Assembly: GCF_050436995.1 (NCBI RefSeq)
Contig: NC_134766.1
Location: 7,874,001-7,938,000, forward strand
Source: Anticarsia gemmatalis
Lineage: Eukaryota; Arthropoda; Insecta; Lepidoptera; Erebidae
DNA length: 64,000 nt
Reading direction: 5' to 3'
Below the pieces are notes generated by a model that had not been told where the DNA came from, did no database searches, and worked only from the letters and a program-made list of their open reading frames with translations. The position numbers and the translations under genes were made by a program. Of the stretch, positions 45,570 to 57,662 are shown piece by piece; within the stretch, counting starts at the first letter, position 1; every line of letters starts with the position of its first letter.

Positions 45570-48358
45570 ATTCTGATCACGGCGCATGGCACATGAAGCT
45601 AACAGCATTTACAGGTCCGTCGTGGTCGAAGATGGCTCAAAAAACAGAGCTTTGTAAGCAAATACAGGTCTTTGCCCAAAAGAGGCACATATAAAAACGA
45701 CTTATAAATACGAACATAATATAATACAAAACCATTTTCATCCACACCCACTCAACACATTGAAATTGAATTGAAATTGGTTGACCAACGGTGATTGTAC
45801 CGGCGAGACAGCACTCATAACTATGCCGCTAAATTAAAGTCGAAAAAATACATTATGAACTGTATCTGATTTCCACACTTAGATTTTTTACTCCTGATTA
45901 TAATAAGCAAGGCTTTTTAGAAAGTCCGTTTGAATTCAACGTAAAGGATAAGACAAATATTGGTGGGACACGACCCTATGACCTCTTAATTTGCATTCAA
46001 ATACCGGAGGCTTTAAACTTCAGCCTATGCGTGTAAAGCAAATAAGTGTGTGGTATATTTAATGGCTTTCACTAATATTACCTAATTAGCTCCTATAACT
46101 TACACCTTCTTAAAATTCCTCTTAAAACTATCAAACCTTCTCCATCATCTTGTTTTTGTCACCAAAACTTATAGCCTAATACGATTTGAAAAGCAATTAA
46201 CGAATTATGTTCCCGTAAAGGGATTTCCAGGGTGTTTAATTGAAAAACTTTGTAAACCACTGTTAGTTAGGGGTTGTGGGTTGAAACCGCTAATTCTGTG
46301 TTGTGAACATTTTGATTTACGTATAGTTTAAGAGGTTTCCGTGTGTATAGGATGCTCTGGTGTTGATTGAAGGTTGAAGGCTTAAGTCGATTAAGAAGGT
46401 ACAGTTGAGACCAAATAACTTGAACAATTTGGCTATATCATAAGGAACGATTTCTAGGTCCGCTTTGAAAGAATAGCAGAGCCCGACGGCTAGGGCTATA
46501 GCGCTTCGATCGCTTGTTTGGTAGAACAGTCAACCGAGGGTCCTCTGCACTGGGACTACGTTTAGTTTGCTTTCTAAGTAACTACTTGTGTTCAAGTTGT
46601 TTGGCGACACCTATAAGTTGATTATTGGATACATAGTCCTTAATATTTTCACTTCACGTTTTACAATATGTTTCAAGTACATAAGGTACTTAAGAATATA
46701 TTAAAGTAAATTTTGGGCGTAAGATATAAAAAAAATGCGATTATAAAAGCAAGCTTTCAGTTTCTTTTCGTTTTTTTCACACTATAATGCATTACTTGCC
46801 CTGTCTTCTTTGATGCTTAAGCCATATATCATAGCGATTTGTTTTCGTAAACTTTCTGCTGTACATATTTTATTTCTTAGAACCAAGCAAAACTGATGGT
46901 CGTAGTTCTAAATACTCGCCGTGATAATACAAAACAATAATATGAAATAATCCAGTTATAAGCCTTATTGATAGTTGCCGTTATTATGTGCAACACAACA
47001 CAAATTACCTGGCAATTTGCAAACAAATCAGCCGTTGAGAATGCAGAACACATATTCGCTTCCCCAATTATTATGCATATTATAACTTTAAAATATATGA
47101 CGCACGTTATTAATTCAATACTCAACATTTCCCATAGCCACAGCATAGTAAAATAGGCCTTTGAGCAGTATGGAAACTCCAAACAAATGTCTAAAAACGT
47201 TCCACTCTCAAAGTAAGATGATTTGTTAACAGTATTCAGTATCGAGTAGCTACAGAAAAAAAATATGCGAAAGACTGATTAATGAATTCTTCAAGAACTT
47301 TTTATTTAGTGTTTCAAGAAGTCTTAAGGAGTCAGTAGCATAATATGTAAGGAAACTAGAGCTCGAAGCAAACTGACGAAGGTCTGCTCTAGAAATAGAT
47401 AACGAACTCCGTATTTGATGATGTTAGTTTGCCGTACTGTACTATATCCCATTAAGCAAGAAAAACTTGTGGGAAATCTGGGAGTTTAAATTATTTTTCC
47501 AACAAAACTAGGCTACTAAATACTGTGATGTCTGAGCAACTTTATTACGAGAACTTTGCGACTGTGATGATTCAAGCGATTGTCCGTAATTTCTGTACTG
47601 CTATTAAAATTACACTGTGACCAAAGCCATCGTCTATAATAAGATGAAACAGCCATAAACATGATAAATGATCAGTCACTCTGTATTCTGAACGCGTTGA
47701 CAACTCAACGTAATACATTGCGCGCTGGGACCAAATAACTTAGCAAGACCTTGAACATTTCGGGAAATAGAAACGAAAAAGTTTTTTTCCTTATGTTTTA
47801 CAAAAGTAAGATACCTGCGTGGTTGTAATGGGCACAAACTTTAACGGTTTTAGTAGTTTGCTTTAAGTTAGAATTCAGGCCTTGAATTTTTTTTTGATTG
47901 CTCACGCCTCTTACACAAGAAAGCCCGAATTTTTCAACAAACGTTTCGATTGAAAAGTAAATATAATTTCAATCAGGTCATTTTAATTATATTTGGAGTA
48001 CACGTCAGCCAGCATTTTGATTCATTTGATTTTGAAAAAAGTCAACCCATCTCAGTTTTTCCTTAACGAGGCTACTTAACTGCGGCAATCGTGTAAGATG
48101 CTTAAAATACGGGCCTTTGGATACGTACATCTGCTACAAAGAGTAAATTAAAATTCAAAACAAATGCAACAGTCGTAGCAGCATTATGAACTTACAATAA
48201 GCAGTAAATGTGTAAACGCTAAAACATAATTTGAAAGAAAAATATACCTTATTGATATTAGAATTAATACAAAACCGATACAAATTCCGATATGAAATGA
48301 TATTGCATTTTGCATTTCTTTTTCAGACAAACCATTTTGCTCTATTTTTATATTCACA
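45570..48358. other. AT-rich stretch, nothing recognised
   Basis: Overlapping frames on both strands at 46877-47182 have no recognisable domain. No repeat boundaries were identified. Confidence 0.35.
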
Positions 48359-48587
48359 CTAGCTGACCCGCGCAACTTCGCTTGCGGCACATAAGAGAGA
48401 ATGGGTCAAAATTTTCTCCGTTTTTGTAACATTTTTTTATTGCTACTCTGCTCCAATTGGTCGTAGCCTTATCTAACACTAAAAGAATTTTTCAAATCGG
48501 ACCTGTAGTTCCTGAGATTAGCGCGTTCAAACAAACAAAGAAACAAACAAACAAACAAACTCTTCAGCTTTATAATATTAGTATAGA
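48359..48587 (-). mobile_element. Non-autonomous Helitron, family 1
   Basis: CTAG with the GCGCAACTTCGCTTGCGGCA hairpin on the left and ATATTAGTATAGA|T on the right, with A and T flanks. It lacks about 40 bp of the usual middle (the GTGATGATATATAGCC block). Confidence 0.88.
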
Positions 48588-48961
48588 TAAACTTTAGTAA
48601 CATTTGAATTTCAACCTTACTATCATTAAAATACAGTTTAGTTTCTTTTGATATATAAATATGAAGAGTACATTTACATGTTTTTAAAAATGAAACCTTT
48701 TGAAATAGACTTTATAAACATATAGTTTAAGGTCTAAACTGCTTTGTTTTATATCATTGAAGACTTCTCCGACATTTCGTACAAATTGATAATAGAAAAG
48801 GTACCTTATGTACAATAGTTTAAGGTTGGTATTTCCCTGTAGTGGTGTTTAAAAGACAATTGAACTTCAATATAACGACAGTCTTATTGCACACAATAGG
48901 GAAGTTGTTATAGGTGGTTACAGATGATAAAGTTGGAATATCGATGCGTTTTATTAGCAAA

Positions 48962-49213
48962 CTAGCTGACCCGCGCAACTTCGCGTGCGTCACATAAGAG
49001 AATGGGTCAACATTTTCCCCGTTTTTGTAACATTTTTTACTGGTACTCTGCTCCTTTTGGTTGTAGCGTGATGATATATAGCCTATAGCCTACCTCAATA
49101 TATGGGCTATCTAACACTAAAAGAATTTTTCAAATCGGATTAGTAGTTCCTGAGATTAGCGCGTTCAAACTAACAAACAAACAAACTCTTCAGCTTTATA
49201 ATATTAGTATAGA
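48962..49213 (-). mobile_element. Non-autonomous Helitron, family 1 (complete)
   Basis: Both termini are intact, with A before CTAG and T after TAGA. The terminal hairpin is GCGCAACTTCGCGTGCGTC. It is only about 375 bp from the previous copy and in the same orientation. Confidence 0.9.
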
Positions 49214-50514
49214 TAGGTGAGTCGTTTGTTAGTTTACACTACGTGTATTGGTACTTACTTCTTTTTTTATTTCGAAAGATTAGAAATTCGTAAAGAAATG
49301 AGAATATTTAGTTAGCCATTCAATTGGTGAGTGGGTAGCAAAACATTAAGCTGAAACATCTAAATGACTATCTACGATGTTAGAAACTTATCTTATGGTC
49401 TTTCAACCATTCTTTAACTTCATCGTCTTACCGTGTATTTTTGCCTTAAAACATCTCAATTCCTCATGTTATAGGCTTTTAAATGAGGAGTAATGCAAAT
49501 TAAGGCAAGCATTTCATGCTATCTTATTTCTCTACTTTGCAGCCTACTTAGTTATTTGCTAAAAATAACTACAATTACGCCCACGTTTCTAAGTTTGGTC
49601 TATTTAAGTAGTCCTAAGTTCAAATCTTTATTACTCTAAGTACGTTCCCGTGTAGTCAGTGGTTTGACTAAATTTACCACGCGACTCCCACCGCTTTGTG
49701 GCTTGAAGTTGGCAGTTTAATATTATTTTAGTGCTTTATTTAATTACTGAATGACGTCAGCCGGACTTATGTGATGCTAGCCAGAATATTGTGTTTTGCT
49801 ATTAATAAAGGTAGAGATTTATTCTTGGTCAATTATAAAAATATAGTTATGATAATAATTTTTTTTTAACCCGCTATTGTCTCATTTCTGGGCAAGGATT
49901 TCCTCCCAAACATGTTCACTACGCTGGCCAAGTGCGGGTTGGGGATTTTGATATGACGTAATTAAACAAAAAAAACATTAAGATGTTTTTGAATGTCCTG
50001 TGAAACAATGTTTTGTCAAATTTCATTAGATTCGGCTCAGCACTTTAGCCGAAACAGACAGATAATTATAAACTTGTGCATTCTCAATATTAGCATACGC
50101 AATATCTTTCCTGGAAATGATAAGTACCTTATGGTACAATCTATGGTGTTTATATTATATTCACGATTTCTATGTACGTTTGTATGTTTATTAGTATACT
50201 TATCATGGTGTATATAATTTTAGTTAGTAGTCGTTTATTTGTTCTGAAATGAGGTGTCAATTTGTAATGTGTTGGACGCTGTGTGTTCAAACAGTTTGTA
50301 CCTTGTTATAGGGCTTGATATTATTGGACATATCGCACGGTCTAAACGACAGGTGTCTGTTATTTATAGTGTGTCAAAAATACTTATTTTATCAATGACT
50401 GCGGGGCAAAGATCTTCTCCTGAACTAAGGAAATATTTACATAGATTTATATACATCATAGTGTGTGTACCATGTTTTAGAAATATCTTAGACAGTCGTT
50501 AGCAGGAGTCAAGA
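49214..50514. other. AT-rich stretch with a family C fragment
   Basis: About 49866-49955 on the minus strand matches the end of SINE family C (CCAACCCGCACTTGGCCAGC and a degenerate AGAAATGAGACA end). Frames at 49993-50217 and 50254-50502 have no recognisable domain. Confidence 0.4.
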
Positions 50515-50685
50515 TTTAAAGTCTGGCAACCAGTCTTCCCGAAGGGTGCCGTGTTATAAACCTGATAACTAGGTTGTTGAGGTTCCCTAGGTAGTCACTC
50601 CATGTAAAATATTGGTATTAGGCTGCATCCGGTGAGACTGGTAGCCGAGTCTTACATAGTTGGAAAAAAGGTTAAGCCGATGAAG
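50515..50685 (+). repeat. Common lepidopteran repeat (family E)
   Basis: GTCTGGCAACCAGTCTTCCC, AACTAGGTTGTTGAGG, AGGTAGTCACTCCATGTAAA, GCTGCATCCGGTGAGACTGG and TACATAGTTGGAAAAAAGG are in the order typical of a very frequent lepidopteran retroposon 3' end that I recognise from experience with such genomes. Only one copy is in this window. Confidence 0.6.
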
Positions 50686-51304
50686 CTATATTTACATCTT
50701 GAGAGGAAAGGTCACTAGATATCATCACAATGTGTTCGTCTTCGAAACTTAGAAGAACTGATAAAGTTTTAAAGTAACCGATTATTATCTTATTACGAGA
50801 ATGGAGCTGCGAGTTTTATCTAGAAGTATTATAAGATGGCCATTTAATGGTACTAGAATATTTATTGGAAAATATTTGTTATTTTCATCTTTTAGGGAAA
50901 CTTAAAAATAAGGAAAACATTATACAAATACATTTAATTTTCTAAAACACAGTACCGATCACATGACCACGCAAGGTTGTTAGAATAACAGTAATTTGGG
51001 AGATATCCTCCGCGTCTCGGGTCTCAAGGTGGAGGTCGTGACTCCGTGATACTACTAGTAAGTAGGAAATTAATGTATTGGGAGCTAAATACATTGTGTA
51101 GCGTTGCAATTGCACTTTTTTTATTATTTATCCTAAGTGGAAATACCGACAAAATAATTATTCAAGCAAATTTTTTTCAGCATTCAGACAACAACAACAA
51201 CAGCAAGCTAAACATTAAACAATATCGGGGTAAATGAAAAAACTTTGAAGTCCATGTCTGCAATGTTGCTGCTATTAGATCTATCATTCTCTGAAATGTG
51301 GAAC
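50686..51304. other. AT-rich stretch, nothing recognised
   Basis: No gene or repeat was identified. Confidence 0.35.
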
Positions 51305-51500
51305 TGGTAACATGCCCGGTGTATGAGAATAGGCTCGCCCCCTTTTACGTGGGACAAACATTGCTCATGGCGAAACGCATGAATATCTTCATGTAAAACT
51401 GGCGTGACATTGTGTTATTTATGTATGTATGTTATAATTACCCAAAGGTGCAGGCAGAAGTGTGTGAAATACACACATGTTTCGCGGAATAGCTGGAGTA
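51305..51500 (-). repeat. Repeat family F, minus copy
   Basis: On the minus strand ACACACTTCTGCCTGCACCT and GGGGGCGAGCCTATTCTCAT parallel the plus-strand copy at about 63585-63680 (GGGGGTGAGCCTATTGCCAT). Confidence 0.5.
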
Positions 51501-52420
51501 AAAAAAAATAAAAAAGTAGAAGAGCGGGGTTTTGTTACATTTGCGTACTATGTATTTTTTTTGGTATAGTTTCGCTCTCTTCAGCGGTGGAAAGACATTT
51601 ATATGTCCAACAAGAACAACTGTAACGTACTCTACGTGAATTCATTCATCATAATCAATTTATTAAAGTCACTGTCCCAGCCTTGTTATACAAGATATAG
51701 TTTGTATACGAATTCAAACGATTGATATGTTTGTCTCTTTTTAACTGAAGGGGAGAGAAAGAGACAGTGATATGTAAACAGATTTATAACAATACTGATT
51801 GATCATGCTTGTTGTAGTAAGAGAGTACACTTGCTTCGTGTCTTCACTTTTCACTTATTTCTTCGCGTTGAAAGTTGTTGGTAACTACTTTTAGATATAA
51901 AACGGCAGTAGCGCGATTATCTCTTCACTCGATAGTATCGAAAAGCAAGGGTTTAAAATTAAAAACTTGAAAAGAGTAGTACTCGAAGTATACGCTTATT
52001 AGTTTTTCATTCAACATTAGCAGATAGTAACTCAATTGTCAATAGTCAATAGTTGTAGATAATCATGCTTCTGAAAGTCTCTTACAATTAGTTACAATCA
52101 AAATACATTGCAAAGAAAACTTATGTATCAAATTATTCCATAGAATATTATAGTAAAATAATGATAATAATCTTTCCGTTACCATTTTATTAACTCGTAT
52201 AATTGTGCATTTAACTAGCCAGGCTGTTAAAAAACATCATAAAAACCTTTGTTGACCACGCATCAATGATAATTCAATAACAGACGTAGTTATTTTTAGC
52301 CGATAATCTAGTGCTATATTTTCTTTTTGCATTGAAATAGATATGACCGTTTATACATAAACCGTATTTTCATAAAACTTTTTATATTAGACCTGCGTCT
52401 TAATAAATGATTATAAGAAA
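51501..52420. other. AT-rich stretch, nothing recognised
   Basis: No gene or repeat was identified. Confidence 0.35.
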
Positions 52421-52675
52421 CTAGCTGACCCACGCAACTTCGCTTGCGTCACATTAGAGAGAATGGGTGAATTTTTTCCCCGTTTTTATAACATTTTTTA
52501 CTGGTACTCTGCTCCTATTGGTCGTAGCGTGATGATATAAATTTTAGCCTATAACCCTCCTCAATAAATGGGCTATCTAACACTGAATTTTTCAAATTGG
52601 ACCAGTAGTTCCTGAGATTAGCGCGTTCAAACAAACAAACAAACAAACTCTTCAGCTTTATAATATTAGTAAAGA
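52421..52675 (-). mobile_element. Non-autonomous Helitron, family 1 (complete)
   Basis: A before CTAG, hairpin CGCAACTTCGCTTGCG, (CAAA)n tract and a 5' end with one change (AGTAAAGA|T). The 68-codon minus-strand frame across it is incidental. Confidence 0.88.
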
Positions 52676-53907
52676 TATCTTCTGCTTTACATACTTTACG
52701 TAGTAAGCCAAAGTATACCAATAATTAGCCAATTTTCAACGCATAATTTCCCCAAAACTATGTATAAGACATATTGTTCAGTTCCTATCTCTGTCTTCTT
52801 CAATTTTACTATTAAACCAAACCAAAAACTCAATCTATTTTCCAAAACAAATTTTGATACACGAACAGAATCTATTTCTTAAAACTATTACTCACGCTTG
52901 CATTCAACGCACAGACTAAACAGTCTAACTCCTGCGCATTTGATCGGCTATCGTGTCTCGCGTCGATCGTCACTACTTGCTTATTTACCAACTAATATAA
53001 CACTACTATAAAAAATATAAACAAACGATTTTGAATCTATTTACCAAGTGTATAAAGTGTAAATTAGATTACAGTGTTAAGTGTTCAACTTAGACATACT
53101 GGTGACAAAATTCTGTGATTTTTTTTTTATAAATTTTTGTGAAGGTTTTTTTCGATGTTATTGTTATAGTTGTTTTATAAATTGATTTGATATTGTTGGT
53201 CGTTAAAATGCAATTTGTGTTATAGTTTTGATAGATTTGCGTCTTGTGTATCTTTATCCAAGTGTTTAATATTGAATCTTCACCAGTTGGAATAAAGACG
53301 GTATTTTTATGGTATTGAATTTATTTGGTTTTTAGTGATAATAGTTAGACAATGACAATATAAACAAGCAACTTAATTAAGTAATGATCTAGAAACCAGA
53401 ATTTCCAATTTGCAAATTAAACTTGTACAAACCGAATAGCACAATTAAATGAATTCTAGCATTAAATTAAAAATTCTTTACACAATTGCAAGATGTAGAA
53501 CGATACAAGTGCCAATTTAAAACAACGAAACTAGCACTTTTTATAGTACAAAATAAAGTCTAAAATCAATTGTACAATTTGGTCAGCAAATCAAAGGTAG
53601 CGCCACAAGATTTCAAGATTAACTCAAAACAATGAACCTACTTGACATTATCAAGTATCAACAAAGATGTGGACGCGTCCTTATCACTGAGACTATAGAT
53701 AACACCATGTAAATAGCTAACAATTGAATAAAACGACCACAGTACGTCTAGGTTTCCTTTCGGCCAGTTACAGTGTAAAGTTAACGCACTCGCAGTTCAT
53801 TTTTGGTGTGATTGCTCTACGTATTTGAAGTGATTGCACTGAATGTTTGAAATGATTGCACTCTGAGTGCATCTCTTAAATTTTAAAAGTGTTTTCACAA
53901 TTTATCT
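52676..53907. other. Probable upstream region of the gene starting at 54007
   Basis: No repeat was recognised. A TATAAAG at 53051-53057 precedes an ACAGTG at about 53071, and a GC-richer patch with TCGATCG lies at 52940-52975, but neither is enough to place a transcription start. Confidence 0.3.
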
Positions 53908-53955
53908 TAATTGTTATTTTAGTGTAGTTACTTAACTACACTAAAATAACAATTA
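53908..53955. repeat. Perfect 23 bp-stem hairpin upstream of the first exon
   Basis: TAATTGTTATTTTAGTGTAG plus TTA (53908-53930) is followed after a 2-base spacer (CT) by its exact reverse complement at 53933-53955. It ends 51 bases before the proposed start codon. If transcribed it would form a stable stem in the 5' leader. Confidence 0.92.
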
Positions 53956-54006
53956 CTTGACTGACTTAGTGCTGAAAAGTGAATTAACTGAAAGTTTTGT
54001 GTCAAA

Positions 54007-54100
54007 ATGGTGTATACGATAACACAAGTGCAGTTACCACAACAGATTAAGAATGAAAGAAAATGCTGTGTTTGGAAGGAAGTGTTACTGGCGTTTTTAT
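54007..54100 (+). CDS. Probable first coding exon of a host gene
   Basis: ATG at 54007 lies in the context TCAAAATGG, close to the insect start consensus. It opens 31 codons and one extra base (MVYTITQVQLPQQIKNERKC, then CVWKEVLLAFL) that run directly into the splice donor GTAAGT at 54101. Codon use is richer in G and C at third positions than nearby AT-driven frames. The peptide ends with the start of a hydrophobic stretch (VLLAFL) after a basic, cysteine-containing segment, as in the cytoplasmic N-terminus of a multi-pass membrane protein. A sugar-transporter-like (MFS) protein is one possibility, but this is a guess from 31 residues. No second exon was recognised in the remaining 9.9 kb, so the first intron would be long. 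The sequence is too short for a family call. Confidence 0.5.
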
Positions 54101-55523
54101 GTAAGTACTTACTAAACTAACTTGGTTTGTCTACATATCTGTCGTTTTCAATAACCTACCATCAGTATGCAACTGCTCTAGTACATAAACCTAGTTTTAA
54201 TAACAAAATTTAGGCAGAATTATTAAAAGTCCTTCAATCGCATGGATAGTTTACGTTAAGTTTATATTTAGTAAAAACTTGACGCATTTCTAATTTATGT
54301 TGTTCAAGTTACTATCGATGTTTTCTAATCACCTTATTATTATTATCTCTGCTCTAATTTTCTAGTAAAATTTGATTGAGAAACTAGTTTCGCAAATTAT
54401 TTATATAGCGTAGGTTCATTTTATCACACGAATTTCATCTTTTTTTTTAAATTATTTGTACTTCACTCAATACACAATCAAAACAAATCTCAACTCATCA
54501 GTATTTTTAACTAACATAATTTCAGAATTTTGGTATATTAAAAATATAAACGCGAAGTAACTATTGTACAGTCAAAACGCTTTAAAACCAAAAGAAAACT
54601 AAAAATCTCTTTATTTACTACACATGACCCACATACAAAGTTCGGTGCAAAGTCCCTTCTGAAACACTAAGCTTCTTACTCCATAATGCCTTTTGTCCCT
54701 TCCGTGGATATTGTCTGTAGATTTGTCACTCCTGTCCGTCCCGTGTCAAGGGCTTGGCTTCATAGTGTGAGGATGTTTGACGTTGTTATAAATTGTTCTT
54801 GTTGTGTTGAGGTTTTGTGTTGCAAGCTGTTGAGTTTGTTTTGATTGTAGGATTTCTTTAGTGGTATGGAAGATTTTGGGAACTTTATTTTACCTTCGAT
54901 TCTACAACAATATCAGAGATGTGTGAATTTTGATATAGCAGAATAAAGTACAGAAATATTTAATCAATTTAGGATGGAATTAATCGATTTTACTTTACCC
55001 GATTCTAAAAAGGGTTGGACATGACTGTGCGGTGGCAGTATTTCTTCAATATACCTACAGATGTTTTATTTTATTTAATTTTTAGTACATTTTCGGAGCC
55101 TTAAGACGTAATTTCATGTTACTCAATTCTTGTAGGAAACAGTAATAACCCTGCCTACCTTTGACATCATCGACATCAAAAATTCACATAAAACCTTTTT
55201 ATACCGACAATGTAAATCATTTATAACAACACAATACATCTGGAACTATGCCCAACCACGAAATTATCTGCACAATACGGGTATGAACCTACGACCTTCC
55301 AGTAGCGGATGTTAAAAAATATTATGAATGAGCTACTGGGCCATGTGGTAGCTGAGAATAGCTGAGTCAGTTTTTCTATTTTAGTTTTAATGTTATTAAA
55401 TAACGCTAACAACGAATTGAGACGTTTACTAGATGGTAAAAACAGATTTTTAACTCTAGTCAAATTGTTCATATCTAGTTTCATCTACCGGTAGGAAAAC
55501 AATCACTGGTTTTCTTTTTTTTT
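54101..55523 (+). other. Presumed intron 1, first part
   Basis: It begins with GTAAGT and is AT-rich. A degenerate minus-strand tRNA-like element lies near 55250-55350, and a short GC-richer patch at about 54640-54770 is of unknown origin. An 87-codon minus-strand frame at 55221-55484 has no recognisable domain. Confidence 0.35.
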
Positions 55524-55717
55524 AAGACAACGCCCGCACTAAGAATTGCTCTTGTATCGTGGGGACTTTTACAAACAACGGACACAAAGCACAACCAGAT
55601 CCGAAACAATTATTTGTGGATCGCACAAATAATTGCTCCGTGTGGGAATCGAACCCACGACCTCCCGTTGCAGTGGTATCAGCGTGGCGACCTAAACCAC
55701 TGCGCCACGGAGGCAGT
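55524..55717 (-). repeat. tRNA-headed SINE family B
   Basis: On the minus strand it carries GCCTCCGTGGCGCAGTGGTT, CACGCTGATACC, a B box GTGGGTTCGATTCCCACACG and the body (CAAATAATTGTTTCGGATCT, GTGCTTTGTGTCCGTTG). It is nearly identical to the 19960 copy, so it is fairly young. The short minus-strand frame here is incidental. Confidence 0.88.
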
Positions 55718-56580
55718 CCATTCATAGATTAACCAATTTGTTGTGTGGCTACTACTTGTATAAATTGTAGATTGGTGCATTTAGCAATCGGTGCCTCGGT
55801 TGAAACTATTCTTATAGACAGTCAATGAAGTTCAAAGAATAAACCATTTCTTTTAAAATAGTCCAAATAACTCTTTTCTTGAGTCACTAAGAATGTAGGG
55901 CGTCCAACGTCACAAAATGGCAGAAAATCTAACTATTCCAGCAGATTCGTTCCAAGTGGAAATCAAACCTCCGACATCCAGGCTTTTGTATCAGCCTTAA
56001 ACACTGCTATATATAATTATTTTCATAAAAACATATAAATAAATATAATAAAAAAATATTGACGAACAACATGCTTTCCAAATCAAATACACACAAACTA
56101 AAACAAAATTGATTGTTGTTATTCATTGTCCTTCTGTCCCTTTTAGGACATAAGCAAGTCAATATTGTCGGAGCGTATTACGTACCAAATATTTTGTACT
56201 TCATTAAGGGCTGAAGGGTTCTCTAAAACAACGGGAAACGACGAATAAATTCAATTACTTAGGATGCTTGTGTTAAGGGTTACTACTGAAGTGAAATATT
56301 TGAAAATATTCTGGAGAATATCTTACTACATATCACTATTACTTCGCTACATATTGTAAAACTGTCTGTTTGTACCCGACTTTTGTGTTTCTGTCTGTCT
56401 GGTCGCAATAAATTCAAAATATACTAAAATTATTCGATTTATACAAACACATAGAGGAGTTCTCGAACAACGTTTAGGTGTATAACTTGTTAAGGCCGGC
56501 CAAGTTTAACCCAGATGAAGATGGGGCAGTGTGGTTTATAAAATATAATTAAGACTAGCCAATCACGAATGACATGAAGT
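55718..56580. other. AT-rich stretch with a degenerate SINE head
   Basis: Position 55950-56010 on the minus strand has a decayed B-box-like sequence (CCAAGTGGAAATCAAACC in plus reading). Nothing else was recognised. Confidence 0.35.
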
Positions 56581-56752
56581 CATAAGTTTGAATCCTAGGT
56601 CAAATTGCGTGTAGGCCGCCGCCACCTCCTCACCGACCAACGAGCCCGATAGTGGTAGTCTGCCCACTCCCAGGCTCTGCGGTCCCACCACCAGCCGCCA
56701 TGGGTTAAGAGCCGGGTCCGACCGCCCGACCCCCGGCTCCCCACGGCAATAT
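56500..56752. repeat. tRNA-like SINE head followed by a GC-rich island
   Basis: About 56500-56605 contains an A-box-like GGGGCAGTGTGGTTTA and a B-box-like AAGTTTGAATCCTAGGT. It runs into a very GC-rich 140 bp block (56610-56750; GCCGCCGCCACC, CCCGACCCCCGGCTCCCC). On the minus strand this block has a tryptophan- and arginine-rich open frame (WWWDRRAWEWADYHYRARW). It may be a piece of a retrotransposon coding region. The family was not identified. Confidence 0.4.
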
Positions 56753-57580
56753 TAATAGAAATTATGAGTAGCTCGTTAAGTTTCTAATTAATTGAACAAT
56801 TGCTCAATAGTAATATAGATATTTTATAGTAAGTCATTAATTACACCATTCTATAATTTATTGTCATTTCTTGGTCGGAAAACTGTGGTTTAACTGCTCT
56901 AAGAACACAAACCGCAGGTTTTAATGTTACAAAATAATTGTGTTATTATAAAAAGTTGTTTGCGATGTGAAATTTTTTTGTTTAATGCAATTCAACAACT
57001 TAGTATAGAGCATTGATAAAAAGTCCGCGGCTGGCGGAGTTGCAGCTACTTTATTTTGGAACAGCCTGAAATTTATTAATTGTTATCTAGATAAGTCATG
57101 CATGCTAGGGTTCTATACTTAGTTGTCAGACTACAATGCGTATTCCCAGAACCAAATCTATCACTCTGCAAAATTCTAACAAAATTTACTTAGCTATTAT
57201 TGCGTAAGAACTTAACATACATACTTACTTTCACATAATTTATTTTATTAGATACATAGATCTAAATTTAATTCTTAAAGGTACCTACATGAAAAGACGG
57301 ACTTTGATAATATATAACCTGACACTAATGTAACTAAAAAGTTATATAAATACGAATATCTATTAATAGTATTAGAAAAAGGTGTTAATTTATGAAATTA
57401 TTATATATTTATTAAGTGTCAAGTGATTCAATCATTGACTGAAACTAAAAATAATTTTCAGTATGATCTCAAAATCTCGTTGGTATAAAAATAAAACTAT
57501 TCGAGCATATAATCTGCAGTTCAATTTCATGGTTCAAGAAAACATATTTCTCATACAACTTCACTCTTATCATTATTGCT
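56753..57580. other. AT-rich stretch, nothing recognised
   Basis: No gene or repeat was identified. Confidence 0.35.
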
Positions 57581-57662
57581 TGTAGATGGCGCAGTGGTTA
57601 ATTTGTCCCCTCGCCACTACCATTGCGTCGGGAAGGCGTGAGTTTGATTGCCATACGGGAAA
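57581..57662 (+). repeat. SINE family B, head only
   Basis: GTAGATGGCGCAGTGGTTAA, CCATTGCGTCGGGAAGGCGT and GAGTTTGATTGCCATACGG match the tRNA-like head of family B. The body is missing. Confidence 0.6.

Noticed and set aside
53051..53076. TATA box and initiator for the 54007 gene
   Set aside because: TATAAAG is followed by an initiator-like ACAGTG at a spacing shorter than usual, and such motifs are frequent in this AT-rich DNA.
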